This document shows positions 9,653-19,774 of a stretch of 64,000 nt of DNA, piece after piece. The notes under the pieces were generated by a model. That model was not told the DNA's origin. It was given only the letters and a program-made list of their open reading frames with translations, and did not search any database. This DNA comes from Peptococcaceae bacterium (GTDB taxonomy: Bacteria > Bacillota > Dehalobacteriia > UBA4068 > JAAVYR01): the NCBI GenBank assembly GCA_022791255.1, contig JAAVYR010000001.1:1-64000 (forward strand). The letters are read 5' to 3'. Position 1 is the first letter of the stretch; each line of letters starts with the position of its first letter. A program made the translations under genes and the position numbers.

Positions 9653-9817
9653 TTAAGCAAGGTCAAATTGGTCTTTTTCTGCGCCACATTCCGGGCAAGC
9701 CCATTGCTCTGGCAAGTCATCAAAATCAATGCCTGGAGCAATATCATGATCACTATCACCTAATTCTGGGTCATAGATATAGCCACACAAAGTACAACCC
9801 ATCTTTTGCACTGCCAT
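9653..9817 (-). CDS. Rubredoxin (54 aa; absent from supplied ORF track)
   Basis: Manual translation [54 protein letters not shown]; two CxxCG motifs. Confidence 0.96.
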   Translation of the reverse strand: MAVQKMGCTLCGYIYDPELGDSDHDIAPGIDFDDLPEQWACPECGAEKDQFDLA

Positions 9818-10074
9818 ACACCATCCTTTCTATCCTTCTGGCACCATAATAAAGAAATCCAGCCTAAAAATCAATGGCCCATTTTCCTGAAAATACAGAG
9901 AAATTCATGATTTCACGGCAGATTTCCCATCTGATTTTCTGATACCCTATCTATTGTAAGATATGATAGCCAGACAGAAAATGTCTCTATGAACTATATT
10001 TTAAATAAAACAAGTTCGTAAGAATAAAAATCCCTCGTTAAGAAAAGGCTAACACCAGCGGCAAAATCTACTAA

Positions 10075-10102
10075 TGACTTTTTCAGGAAAATCTGGTATA
10101 AT
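10075..10102 (+). promoter_or_regulatory. Putative extended -10 promoter for the SleB-like gene
   Basis: TGACTT-N16-TATAAT with TGG preceding the -10. Confidence 0.5.
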
Positions 10103-10188
10103 AAGTCCAACGCTTTTCGTTTAGTAGCAAATATGTCTGTTTCGGCAAATTCAGCGTGTCTACTATCTAGACAGAAAGGAGTTTATTC

Positions 10189-10875
10189 GTGCAAACAATA
10201 AACAAAAAATATATTCTCATGGTAACGGTTTCCTGCTTTTTGGGCATATGCTCCGGCGTGGCCCTAGCAGAAGAAACATCTCCCTCTTTAGCAGAAAAAT
10301 TTATCCAACAGGAAGCAGAAAAAGAAACTTTTTTAGAAAAAGCATATAATACCCATGCCGAAACATTGACAAATATTTTGATAACTGCTACTGATGACTT
10401 ACAAGAAAAAGCGGATAACCAAACCCCCAACATCGATAACGAACTAACAACAGAAAACTCCGCAGAAAAACAGGACCCACAGGAAAAACCTGCAGAAACT
10501 CCTGCTTATATCATCAATCTCAGTCAATCAGAAATCGACTTATTGGCAAAGGTAGTCTATGCAGAGTCGGGCAGCCAACCCTTTGAAGGCCAAGTAGCAG
10601 TAGCGGCCACCGTTATTAATCGAGTTTACAGCCCGAAATTCCCTAATACCCTAACCAAAGTAATTTATGCACCAAACCAATTTGGTGTGGTAAGAAACGG
10701 CGCTATTAACAGAACACCAAGCGCTACTGCATACGAGGCAGTGGAAGCCGCTATGCGCGGGCAAGACCCTTCTAATGGCGGTCTCTATTTCTGGAACCCC
10801 AGAACTACCAAAAGCAAGTATTTTAACACTTTAACCAAAACTGCAGAAATCGGCAGTCATGCCTTTGCAAAATAA
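10189..10875 (+). CDS. Cell wall hydrolase, SleB family
   Basis: Signal peptide; LAKVVYAESGSQPFEGQVAVAATVINRV...PNQFGVV...P.. hydrolase_2 motif. Confidence 0.9.
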   Translation: MQTINKKYILMVTVSCFLGICSGVALAEETSPSLAEKFIQQEAEKETFLEKAYNTHAETLTNILITATDDLQEKADNQTPNIDNELTTENSAEKQDPQEKPAETPAYIINLSQSEIDLLAKVVYAESGSQPFEGQVAVAATVINRVYSPKFPNTLTKVIYAPNQFGVVRNGAINRTPSATAYEAVEAAMRGQDPSNGGLYFWNPRTTKSKYFNTLTKTAEIGSHAFAK

Positions 10876-10916
10876 AATAAAAAGGAGAACCAATCGGTTC
10901 TCCTTTTTATTTTATT
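10871..10916. terminator. Bidirectional terminator, perfect 21-bp stem, overlapping both convergent stop codons
   Basis: AATAAAATAAAAAGGAGAACC-AATC-GGTTCTCCTTTTTATTTTATT. Confidence 0.85.
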
Positions 10917-11469
10917 CCTGATGCTCCACATGGTCTTGCAAGCTACTTTTCCCACTAGATGTTTCTTCTTTCTTCTCAGCTGCAGAATGAGAACGGAAGA
11001 AAAACTGATTAACAATGACCGCAAAGATAATTCCGATGGTCGTATCCACAATCCTGCTGGTAGCATACTCCCAAGTATTTGGAATACTCCGGGAAAAGTC
11101 CGTCACAATACTTAAGAAAACAATGCTACAAATCACGACAGAACCAGGCTTCTTTATCACATTACACAGCCAAATCAAGAAAATATTTAAGACAGGTACC
11201 ATGAAAAGATACACATAATCATAATAATGGGGAATGAAGCGGGCGGACTCTAGCACCCCGAAACCGACCATCCCACCAATGACTGTACCGATAAAGCGGT
11301 TAAACCCTGCAAGTATGGTCTTATCCGTTGATTTCTGCATGCAAACTACTGCTGCGATAGAGGAATAAAAAGCACTCTCTCGCTGAGCAAAATAAGCAAA
11401 CACCAAGCAAAAGAACACTGCTAGGTTTGTCTTTAATATTCGATTGCCGATTTTATACCGGTCTTCCAT
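10912..11469 (-). CDS. FUSC/aromatic acid exporter family membrane protein (short form)
   Basis: Hydrophobic segments and AVVCMQKSTDKTILAGFNRFIGTVIGGMVG motif. Confidence 0.8.
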   Translation of the reverse strand: MEDRYKIGNRILKTNLAVFFCLVFAYFAQRESAFYSSIAAVVCMQKSTDKTILAGFNRFIGTVIGGMVGFGVLESARFIPHYYDYVYLFMVPVLNIFLIWLCNVIKKPGSVVICSIVFLSIVTDFSRSIPNTWEYATSRIVDTTIGIIFAVIVNQFFFRSHSAAEKKEETSSGKSSLQDHVEHQE

Positions 11470-11494
11470 AAACGTTCTCCTGGACTTTTATTTT

Positions 11495-12382
11495 TTATTT
11501 ACAAGCAGCAAAGCCATTGGCAATGGCTGCAAACTCCGCTAAAGATAAGGTCTCCCCCCGTCTCTCCGGCGCAATGCCGCAGGCCGCTAATACTTGCAGC
11601 ACCTGCTCTTTATTTTTTGCTACACCACTATTGCTTAAAGCATTCAAGAGCGTTTTCCGCCGTTGGGCAAAAGCGCCTTTGATGACAGAGAATAATACCT
11701 TTTCACTGAGAACATCTACAGGCGGTTCCAAGCGGTTTTCTAATAGTACTACAGCAGAGTCTACCTGGGGACGAGGATAAAATACTGTCGGCGGTACGAT
11801 CGTCACAATGCTGGCTTCTGCCCGGTATTGCACGCCAAGAGATAAGGCACCATAATCTTTGCCGCCCGGAGAAGCTACCATCCGTTCTGCTACTTCCTTT
11901 TGCACCATCAGCACCATCTTTTGCCAATGCCAGTTTTGTTCTAAAAGACGCATGACAATGGGAGTGGTAATATAATAAGGCAGATTTGCCACTACAGAAA
12001 AGGGAACAGGAGACGCCCCCTCATCACCGGCAGCTTCCTGCACCAATTGCTCTAAATCTACTTTCATCGCATCACCATGACACACTTGCACATTATCATA
12101 AGGCGCTAAGATGTCTTTGAGCAATGCTACTAATTCACCATCGATTTCTACTGCTACTACCTGCTTTGCTCGTTCCGCCAGTTGCTTGGTTAAAGCACCC
12201 AGGCCAGGACCGATTTCTAATACAACTTGTTCTTTATTTAAATCTGCAGCGTCAATAATTCTCCCAACAAACTTTGGCTCTAAGAGGAAGTTTTGCCCCC
12301 ACTTTTTCTTAGCACGAAAATCATTGGCAGTTAGTAATTGTTTTGTTTTCCCGGTTGGTTTACCCTGGGATTTTCCTGTCAT
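11495..12382 (-). CDS. rsmA: 16S rRNA (adenine1518/1519-N6)-dimethyltransferase
   Basis: KKWGQNFLLEP, EIGPGLGALT, NLPYYITTPI motifs. Confidence 0.96.
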   Translation of the reverse strand: MTGKSQGKPTGKTKQLLTANDFRAKKKWGQNFLLEPKFVGRIIDAADLNKEQVVLEIGPGLGALTKQLAERAKQVVAVEIDGELVALLKDILAPYDNVQVCHGDAMKVDLEQLVQEAAGDEGASPVPFSVVANLPYYITTPIVMRLLEQNWHWQKMVLMVQKEVAERMVASPGGKDYGALSLGVQYRAEASIVTIVPPTVFYPRPQVDSAVVLLENRLEPPVDVLSEKVLFSVIKGAFAQRRKTLLNALSNSGVAKNKEQVLQVLAACGIAPERRGETLSLAEFAAIANGFAACK

Positions 12383-12504
12383 GGTTCTACCCTTATCCTT
12401 CCCTATTCAAGATTTTACCATATCTTCTTATACCTTATCACAAAAACAAGCTTTTTCCAATCTCTTTCTTGAAAAACATCTTTCCATGAATATGTTACCC
12501 ATAC

Positions 12505-12538
12505 AAAAAGACGACATACCAAAGTATGCCGTCTTTTT
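12505..12538 (-). terminator. Terminator downstream of yabE-like gene
   Basis: AAAAAGACGACATAC-CAAA-GTATGCCGTCTTTTT. Confidence 0.75.
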
Positions 12539-12638
12539 CTCTCCATCCCAGAGAGCTTACCTAGTCATTATTATTTTTTGTAATTGCAGTTTTTCATCAT
12601 CAGGCATGACATCATACATACTGCGCTACCTGACCATG

Positions 12639-13625
12639 TTAATCTAATACATAGATTTTTACTTGTTTTCTCCCCCAGCTGCGGCAAGCATGCTCTGTTT
12701 CCAAAAACACATCAATAATCTTGCCTTTAATGGCACCGCCAGTATCTTCAGCTGTGGCAAAGCCATAGCCTTCTACATACACACGACTGCCCAGAGGGAT
12801 GACCCGTGGGTCTACTGCAATGGTACCTACTTTTGGGTTCGTACCAGTTGCAGTACGGTTCCCCGTATAGGTATAGGCCGTCGCCTCTACCACCATTGCC
12901 TCATTAAATTCAAATGCTCTACCACCTCTGCTTGCCTGGTTCAGTGTGCCCATGGCTATCACTTGATTGACAGGCTCTTCTAATACAGAGGAAGCTAGCT
13001 CTACCCGTTCGATTTCTTTGCCATCTGCATAAGAAACCTGCACGGTAAGTAGCTCCCGGCCGTCACGGCCTGAGGTTACTACTTTAGAAATCCCCTTTTC
13101 CAGGGTACTATCAGGAATTCGTTCTATCTGATAGTCAATGGGCTGAGTAAAAGAAGCCACTTTGGTAGTAACACGAGAAACCACAATGGGTTCTTCTCCT
13201 GTTACCACAGCGTCTAGCTCCATATTTACCAAGTCGTTTTCACCTACAGCAATATCAGCGTCTGCCAATATTTCTGCTGCAGTAGCAGGAATATGAGAAA
13301 TTTTCAATTCCTCACCATCTGCCTGAATGGTCATCTCTACAGCACGGGTTATCTGGATAGTCCCCCCATCCAGCACTCTGCCGCCAAATGCAGGTAAAAC
13401 CTTATCATTGGCACCAACAGTAATTCCCTCTGCCGCCAGCACCCGCTCTACCGAACAATCTCGGGTGAGTACATGGTGGCTTTTGCCATCAATGATGATT
13501 TCAATATTTTTCTCAAAAAGAAAATAAACTGCGAAAGATGATATGAATAATAATGCGGTAAGCAGGATGATGGCAACCCTCGCCCAAGAACGGGGCAGCT
13601 GCCTACAAGCTGCTTCACTATTCAT
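12639..13625 (-). CDS. YabE-like protein with ubiquitin-like (DUF348), G5 and 3D domains
   Basis: DUF348-like repeats, G5 region, C-terminal VEATAYTYTGNRTATGTNPKVGTIAVDPRVIPLGSRVYVEGYGFATAEDTGGAIKG (3D domain). Confidence 0.9.
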   Translation of the reverse strand: MNSEAACRQLPRSWARVAIILLTALLFISSFAVYFLFEKNIEIIIDGKSHHVLTRDCSVERVLAAEGITVGANDKVLPAFGGRVLDGGTIQITRAVEMTIQADGEELKISHIPATAAEILADADIAVGENDLVNMELDAVVTGEEPIVVSRVTTKVASFTQPIDYQIERIPDSTLEKGISKVVTSGRDGRELLTVQVSYADGKEIERVELASSVLEEPVNQVIAMGTLNQASRGGRAFEFNEAMVVEATAYTYTGNRTATGTNPKVGTIAVDPRVIPLGSRVYVEGYGFATAEDTGGAIKGKIIDVFLETEHACRSWGRKQVKIYVLD

Positions 13626-13719
13626 GTAAACCTCCTAAATAATTTGTCTTTGCTTTACTATATGCCCAACAGAGAAAAAATTATACCAAACTTTTTCTCT
13701 GACCGTATTCTATAATAAG

Positions 13720-13752
13720 AAAAGGGCAGTGTCAAACAAAACACTACCCCTT
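13720..13752 (-). terminator. Terminator downstream of tatD
   Basis: AAAGGGCAGTGT...ACACTACCCCTT imperfect hairpin. Confidence 0.55.
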
Positions 13753-13810
13753 ATTTTCGGAGATTTTCTGATATTTCGGCAAATTTCGCTTTTTTTATTT
13801 AGGCTAATTT

Positions 13811-14656
13811 TTAGTCCAGACCATAAATCTGCTTACTGTTTCGTGTAAGGATTTCAGCAGTTTTTTCCAATCCTAACCCCTTTATACTGGCGATTTTCTC
13901 TGCTACCAGACGCACCAGAGCTGGTTCATTGGTCCTGCCACGAAAAGGATGGGGCGCAAGATAAGGACAATCTGTTTCTATTAAAAGCTCTTCTAGAGGC
14001 GTTTTTGCGACCACTTCCGGCAAATTTTTTGCATTAGAAAATGTTACCGGTCCACCGATAGACAGTTTCCAGCCAAGTTTCAAACAGACTTTTGCCATTT
14101 CCCAGCTGCCGGAATAACAGTGCATAATACCGCCGTTTTCTGCAGCATTAGTCTCTTTGATGATTTCCAGCATATCACCATGAGCGTCACGGTCATGGAT
14201 AGAGATAGGCAGTTTTAGTTGCTTTGCCAAGTCAATTTGTGCATAAAAGGCTTTTTTTTGCAATTCATGACTATGGTCTTCCCAATAATAGTCCAGACCA
14301 ATCTCCCCGATGGCTTTTACCTGAGAGGAACTTTTTGCCAGGTTATAGAGTTTCTCCAGCATTTCTTCTGTCAAGGTATCTGCGTCACTGGGATGAATGC
14401 CAATGACAGCCACTACCTGTTCTGGGTATTGCTCTGCTATCTTTACCGCCAAAAGAGACGACGGCCAGTCATAGCCAATACAGGCAATATGATTGACGCC
14501 ATTGGCCTTTGCTCTATCTAGGACGGCTGATAGTTGCGGAAAAAGCTTCTCATCATTTAAGTGCGCATGGGTATCAAATAAATCTAAGGCAGGTTTTTCT
14601 TCCCCTAAATAAGCAAGAACCTTTGCCTGTTTTTCATCTTCTATTACAGTGGACAT
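13811..14656 (-). CDS. TatD family DNase/hydrolase
   Basis: DTHAHLNDEKL, GEIGLDYYWE, HDRDAHGD, ETDCPYLAP motifs. Confidence 0.94.
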   Translation of the reverse strand: MSTVIEDEKQAKVLAYLGEEKPALDLFDTHAHLNDEKLFPQLSAVLDRAKANGVNHIACIGYDWPSSLLAVKIAEQYPEQVVAVIGIHPSDADTLTEEMLEKLYNLAKSSSQVKAIGEIGLDYYWEDHSHELQKKAFYAQIDLAKQLKLPISIHDRDAHGDMLEIIKETNAAENGGIMHCYSGSWEMAKVCLKLGWKLSIGGPVTFSNAKNLPEVVAKTPLEELLIETDCPYLAPHPFRGRTNEPALVRLVAEKIASIKGLGLEKTAEILTRNSKQIYGLD

Positions 14657-14658
14657 AG

Positions 14659-16788
14659 CTACTTCACTTTCCCGCCGCTAGGGATATCTTTCACTTCAAC
14701 CACTTCCAAGGAACCCCCTTGAGAAGCAGCTAAAATCATCCCCCGAGACTCAATGCCGCGGAGCTTTGCTGGTTTTAAGTTGGCCACTACGATTACCTTT
14801 TTGCCAATCAAATCTGCCGGCTCATAGTGGAGCGCAATGCCAGAAACCACAGTCCGTTCTTCATCACCGATTTTCACTTGCAGTTTTAAGAGTTTATCTG
14901 TCTTTTCTACCTTTTCACAAGCCAATACCTCAGCTACCCGCAAATCAATTTTGGCAAAGTCATCAATAGAAATAAGATTTTCTTCTGCTGGATTTTCCTC
15001 TTCATTAAGGACATCTTTTACAGCAGAAACAGCTGCACCTGCCGCTTTTTTTACAGCAGTCACACCAGTGGTTACCCCATCTTTTACACCGTCTTTGAAT
15101 TCTTGGCTGGTAACAGTAGCTTTGATTTCTTTTGCCCCTTCCGCTACAGTATCCCCTACTTCTTTGGCAAAGTTCTTTAGGGTATTCATGGCAGCATTCA
15201 TAGCTGTCTTTGCATCTTCCACAGGATTACCTCCTTCTACGCCTAATACGGCCATATCAATACGAGGGAATAACGGCTCGCCACGGTTAATTTTCGCCCC
15301 TACCGGGAAATTGCCAAAGGATACCGTATCCCAGTTTTGTTTTGCAGCATCTTTTTCAATGCCTAATTGCTGCCATACTTTCGGCGCGATGTTGGGCATC
15401 ACTGGCTGTATCATAATGGTAGCCATCCGCAACACTTCTGCCATGTTGTAGAGGACGGTAGCCAGCTTTTCTTTTTCGCCGGCTTTATTCAGGGCCCAAG
15501 GAGCCGCTTCGTCAATATATTTATTCCCCCGGTTGATGAGTTTCCAGATAGCCCCTAAAGCATTGCTAAACTCCATTTTGTCCATATATTCGCCCACTAT
15601 ATCCGGTGTGGCTTTTGCCAATGCAATCAAATCGTCGTCATATTCCGTAGGAGTTGATGGAGAAAGAACTAATCCCCCCTGAAATTTATCTATCATGGCA
15701 GTCGTCCGAGAGAGTAGATTGCCATAGTCATTGGCCAGGTCCACATTGATCCGGGTTACCAGCGCTTCTTCCGAATAGTTGGCGTCCAGGCCCATAGGCA
15801 TTTCCCGCATGAGGAAATAACGGAGCGCGTCAGCACCATATTTGTCGACTAAAATCAAAGGGTCTACTACATTGCCCTTGGACTTAGACATTTTACCGTT
15901 ATCGATGAGCACCCAACCATGGCCAAATACCTTTTGCGGCAAAGGCAGGCCTAGGGCCATCAGCATGATAGGCCAAATAATCGAGTGGAAGCGAATAATA
16001 TCCTTCCCTACCAAATGGGTCGTATTACCCCAGAATTTCTGGAAGAGGCTATCATCTTCTGTACCATAGCCCAAAGCAGACAGATAGTTAATTAACGCGT
16101 CAAACCATACATAAATAACATGCTTATCATCAAAAGGAACGGGAATACCCCAAGAAAAAGTAGTACGGGATACGCACAAATCCTCTAAGCCCTGTTTCAC
16201 AAAGTTAATCATTTCATTGCGGCGGGTTTCTGGTTGGATAAAGTCAGGATGATTTTCGATAAACTCCATCCATTGGTCTGCATATTTACTCATTTTGAAG
16301 AAATAGCTTTCCTCATGGGTAAGCTCTACTGGACGACCGCAGTCAGGACAGATATGCTCCTCTCCTACTTGCCGTTCTGTAAAGAATGTTTCACAAGGGG
16401 TGCAATACCAGCCTTCGTATTGAGATTTATAAATATCTCCTTGGTCATAAATTTTTTGGAAGAGCTTTTGTGCCACCTGCTTATGCCGGTCCTGAGTGGT
16501 GCGGATAAAGTCATCATTAGCAATATCCAATTGCTTCCAGAGATATTGCATATTGGCAACAATGGGATTTACAAACTCGATAGGCGTTTTGCCCACTGCT
16601 TTTGCTGCCCGCTCGATTTTCTGACCATGTTCATCACTACCAGTAAGGAAAAAAGTCTCATATCCCCGCAACTTCTTGTAGCGTGCCATCGTATCTGCCG
16701 CTACGGTAGAATAAGCATGACCAATATGCATATTGCCGCTAGGGTAATAAATGGGCGTAGTAATATAAAATGTTTTTGCTTCTGCCAT
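14659..16788 (-). CDS. metG: Methionyl-tRNA synthetase with long linker before C-terminal tRNA-binding domain
   Basis: TPIYYPSGNMHIGHAYS, KMSKSKGN, C-terminal DLRVAEVL...SRGMILAAS. Confidence 0.96.
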   Translation of the reverse strand: MAEAKTFYITTPIYYPSGNMHIGHAYSTVAADTMARYKKLRGYETFFLTGSDEHGQKIERAAKAVGKTPIEFVNPIVANMQYLWKQLDIANDDFIRTTQDRHKQVAQKLFQKIYDQGDIYKSQYEGWYCTPCETFFTERQVGEEHICPDCGRPVELTHEESYFFKMSKYADQWMEFIENHPDFIQPETRRNEMINFVKQGLEDLCVSRTTFSWGIPVPFDDKHVIYVWFDALINYLSALGYGTEDDSLFQKFWGNTTHLVGKDIIRFHSIIWPIMLMALGLPLPQKVFGHGWVLIDNGKMSKSKGNVVDPLILVDKYGADALRYFLMREMPMGLDANYSEEALVTRINVDLANDYGNLLSRTTAMIDKFQGGLVLSPSTPTEYDDDLIALAKATPDIVGEYMDKMEFSNALGAIWKLINRGNKYIDEAAPWALNKAGEKEKLATVLYNMAEVLRMATIMIQPVMPNIAPKVWQQLGIEKDAAKQNWDTVSFGNFPVGAKINRGEPLFPRIDMAVLGVEGGNPVEDAKTAMNAAMNTLKNFAKEVGDTVAEGAKEIKATVTSQEFKDGVKDGVTTGVTAVKKAAGAAVSAVKDVLNEEENPAEENLISIDDFAKIDLRVAEVLACEKVEKTDKLLKLQVKIGDEERTVVSGIALHYEPADLIGKKVIVVANLKPAKLRGIESRGMILAASQGGSLEVVEVKDIPSGGKVK

Positions 16789-16884
16789 AATAACCTAAAA
16801 ACCTCCTTGAGTATAACGCCATCTTAATGATCTAGTTTCTCTCTATTTCTTTTTATCATACCAAAAATTTCTAATTTTGTCATG

Positions 16885-17718
16885 TTAGTCTAACCCTAAG
16901 CGATAAATATAATTCACCGCAACGCCGGTCTCTTCTGCTACTTGTTTGGCTGCTGCTTTACGAGAGACGCCTGCCGCCTCTCTTTTTTGCCGCATAGCAA
17001 GAAGCTCTTTATCGTCATAACTTGCTGGAGCTTGCGACAACGCATTTCCCGCCACCACCAAACAAAATTCCCCTTTCACAGCAGGAAGATTAGTAAAATA
17101 ATCTATCATTTCCTGGATGGTTCCCCGACGCACCTCTTCAAACTTTTTGGTTAATTCCCGCGTTACCGCCATCTCTCTTGTGGCGCCAAACACCGCCGCC
17201 ATATCTTTTAACGCTGCTAGCAAACGATGAGGCGTCTCATAAAATATCATGGTGCGGGTCTCCTGCTGTAGCTTAGCCAGTTGTTGCTGTCGAGTTTTCT
17301 TTTCCCGCTCCAAGAACCCCTCAAAGGTAAAAGGGACCGCTGCCAGGCCTGAAGCCACCAAGCCCGTAATCACAGCGCTGGGCCCCGGCACCACCGTGAC
17401 AGGGATACCAGCTTCCCGGGCATAGTTTAGGAGGTCCATCCCAGGGTCGCAAATACCGGGCATACCGGCGTCCGACACCAAGGCAATTGCCTTACCGGCC
17501 TGCAACTCACTGAGCAGATATCCCGTCTTTGCCTCTTTGTTATGCTCATAATAGCTGGTCAACGGCTTCTTAATCTGGAAATGATTTAATAGCTGCCGGG
17601 TATGGCGGGTATCTTCTGCCGCAATAAAATCTACCTGCTGCAAGACTTCTACCGCACGATATGTCATATCCCCCAGATTGCCAATAGGCGTGCCAACCAA
17701 ATACAATATGCCTGCCAT
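16885..17718 (-). CDS. rsmI: 16S rRNA (cytidine1402-2'-O)-methyltransferase
   Basis: LYLVGTPIGNLGDMT, AEDTRHT, SDAGMPGICDPG. Confidence 0.96.
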   Translation of the reverse strand: MAGILYLVGTPIGNLGDMTYRAVEVLQQVDFIAAEDTRHTRQLLNHFQIKKPLTSYYEHNKEAKTGYLLSELQAGKAIALVSDAGMPGICDPGMDLLNYAREAGIPVTVVPGPSAVITGLVASGLAAVPFTFEGFLEREKKTRQQQLAKLQQETRTMIFYETPHRLLAALKDMAAVFGATREMAVTRELTKKFEEVRRGTIQEMIDYFTNLPAVKGEFCLVVAGNALSQAPASYDDKELLAMRQKREAAGVSRKAAAKQVAEETGVAVNYIYRLGLD

Positions 17719-17757
17719 AATCCTTCCTCTTTGATACTATTTTGATATTACGATTAT

Positions 17758-18573
17758 CTATTTTTTTTCTACACAATACTTTTGAAAGATTGCTGTCATT
17801 TCCGAAGTATAAACGCCCTCTTCCTGAAAGAGAACAAACTCTTTTTTCTCTATTCGTTCCCATCCATTGTCAGCTTGTGCTTTTCTACAACCTCCCACCA
17901 AACATAGAAAGGGGCTATCCTCCGAAAAGTTTTTTACCTGGGTCAGCTGCATTACTTGTAGTGCTTGCCGCTGCAACACATCTAAAAGCTCTTGTAATCG
18001 GCTATAGGGATACACCAGATAGAACCATCCCTCTGCAGCTAAACTATAAGCAATGGCACCAACTACCTGAGATAAATCACAATATATCTCCGCCTTCGCA
18101 GCTGCTACCAATGGCACAGGACTTAGCCGCCCAGTCTCCTTTTTACGGTAAGGCGGATTTACCGTCACTACGTGATAGCTCTGAGCCGAAACCAATGAGC
18201 CAATCTGGCAAATATCTCCTGTTTGGATAGTCACCCGGTCTTCTAATTGATTGAGCCGAATACTTCGATTAGCCATTTCTACCACTTCTGGAAAGAGCTC
18301 AATACCAGTAATAACAGCCGTTGGTTCCTTTGCAGCCAGCAACAAGGGAATAACCCCGCCACCTGTACATAAATCCAGCACACAGTCGCCTGGCTGAATA
18401 ACCGCAAAATCAGCTAATAGCACAGCGTCTACCCCAAAGCAAAACCATTTTCTATTTTGAATAATCTTAAAATCCTGCCATAATAAGCTGTCCATACGTT
18501 CTTCAGATTTCAATAAGATATTTGGTTCTTGTTCTATTCCCATATATACAACCACTATACGACTAATAAACAA
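17758..18573 (-). CDS. tRNA1(Val) (adenine37-N6)-methyltransferase (YabB/TrmN6-like)
   Basis: DLCTGGGVIPLLLA and NPPYRK motifs; synteny. Confidence 0.9.
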   Translation of the reverse strand: MFISRIVVVYMGIEQEPNILLKSEERMDSLLWQDFKIIQNRKWFCFGVDAVLLADFAVIQPGDCVLDLCTGGGVIPLLLAAKEPTAVITGIELFPEVVEMANRSIRLNQLEDRVTIQTGDICQIGSLVSAQSYHVVTVNPPYRKKETGRLSPVPLVAAAKAEIYCDLSQVVGAIAYSLAAEGWFYLVYPYSRLQELLDVLQRQALQVMQLTQVKNFSEDSPFLCLVGGCRKAQADNGWERIEKKEFVLFQEEGVYTSEMTAIFQKYCVEKK

Positions 18574-18632
18574 CTAATTGAAATGTTTACAGAAAATATT
18601 TTATTTCTACGCATACTGCTATCTCATTTATT

Positions 18633-18941
18633 TTAGGAATTATTTTTCTTTTCACCGGCATGATAGCCTTCTTCATAAAGAAAGGATAAGCAAAACAGAC
18701 AAGGCTCTTCCCGCTTTTGCGCAAAATAATCATGACAAATATGATACCCTTCATTATACAGCTGGCTCAAGGACTCAAAGCCCTCTCCCCGTATGCGTTC
18801 TGTAGAAAGTTTTTCCCGCAGGATTTTATTTTGGTCCTCTAGGCTCTCTACTACCAATTTCATTTTTTCTATTTGTGTCAAGGCACTTTTTAAAGTTTCC
18901 TCCAGCGCCGCTAATTCCTCTGTAAGGCCCATCTGTCTCAC
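18633..18941 (-). CDS. yabA: YabA-like DNA replication initiation control protein
   Basis: N-terminal coiled coil and C-terminal YNEGYHICHDYFAQKREEPCLFCLSFLY zinc motif; synteny with yaaT. Confidence 0.85.
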   Translation of the reverse strand: MRQMGLTEELAALEETLKSALTQIEKMKLVVESLEDQNKILREKLSTERIRGEGFESLSQLYNEGYHICHDYFAQKREEPCLFCLSFLYEEGYHAGEKKNNS

Positions 18942-18963
18942 CTCTTTTCGGGCTTATCATCTC

Positions 18964-19713
18964 TTAGTCCAGTCTGCTTTTATCACTGCCCCGGTCCTCC
19001 AGAGCTAAAATATCTTCTTCCGAGATATCCTCCTCCAGCTCCTTTTGATAGGCAGGACAATTACCGCCGCTCTTACATTCACTGCAGTCCTCAAACTTTA
19101 AACAGCACATCAATCTACCGCAAATGCCGGAAATCTTCGTGGGATTTAAAGATAAATTCTGCTTCTTGGCCATGCGGATAGATACCGGCTGAAAATCTCC
19201 CAGGACGGAATGACAGCAAAGCACCCGGCCGCAAGAGCCGATGCCCCCCATAATCTTTGCTTCATCACGGACGCCGATTTGCCGCAGCTCGATACGAGTG
19301 CGGAATACCGACGCCAAATCTTTTACCAGTTCGCGGAAATCTACTCTGCCTTCTGCAGAAAAATAAAAAATCACTTTGCTGCCATCAAAGGTGTAAGACA
19401 CATCAATGAGCTTCATAGGTAAGTTGTGAGCCGCAATCTTTTGCTGACAAATACCAAAAGCTTCCTTTTCCTTCGCCTTATTAGCCGCCTGCCTTGCCTT
19501 ATCCTCTTCTGTCGCTACCCGCAGCACACATTTTAATGGAGACACGATATCTTTTTCTTCCGCTTCTTTCGGTCCTACCACTACAGTGCCGCACTCCTGC
19601 CCACGAGCAGTTTCAACAATTACAGTATCCTGATTTTGAATATCAAACTCTCCTGGAGAGAAGTAATATATTTTCCCCGCTTGCTTAAAGCGAACGCCTA
19701 CTACTGTTACCAC
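18964..19713 (-). CDS. PSP1 domain protein (YaaT/RicT)
   Basis: CGRVLCCHSVLGDF...GRLMCCLKFE Cys motifs. Confidence 0.93.
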   Translation of the reverse strand: MVTVVGVRFKQAGKIYYFSPGEFDIQNQDTVIVETARGQECGTVVVGPKEAEEKDIVSPLKCVLRVATEEDKARQAANKAKEKEAFGICQQKIAAHNLPMKLIDVSYTFDGSKVIFYFSAEGRVDFRELVKDLASVFRTRIELRQIGVRDEAKIMGGIGSCGRVLCCHSVLGDFQPVSIRMAKKQNLSLNPTKISGICGRLMCCLKFEDCSECKSGGNCPAYQKELEEDISEEDILALEDRGSDKSRLD

Positions 19714-19774
19714 CCTGCAACCCTTCTTTCTCTATATCCTGCATGGAAATATGGGCATATTTTCAAATTACCCA

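Noticed and set aside
12111-12647. 178-aa plus-strand ORF across the rsmA start
   Set aside because: Antisense to the conserved rsmA N-terminus and the yabE terminator; no family match recognised.
14837-15451. 204-aa plus-strand ORF antisense to metG
   Set aside because: Overlaps the MetRS linker and catalytic gene; low-complexity antisense product, no RBS.
16234-16827. 197-aa plus-strand ORF antisense to metG
   Set aside because: Entirely opposite the conserved MetRS catalytic region.
16789-16884. T-box or SAM riboswitch upstream of metG
   Set aside because: The short leader shows no T-box sequence (AGGGUGGNACCGCG) or SAM-box features.
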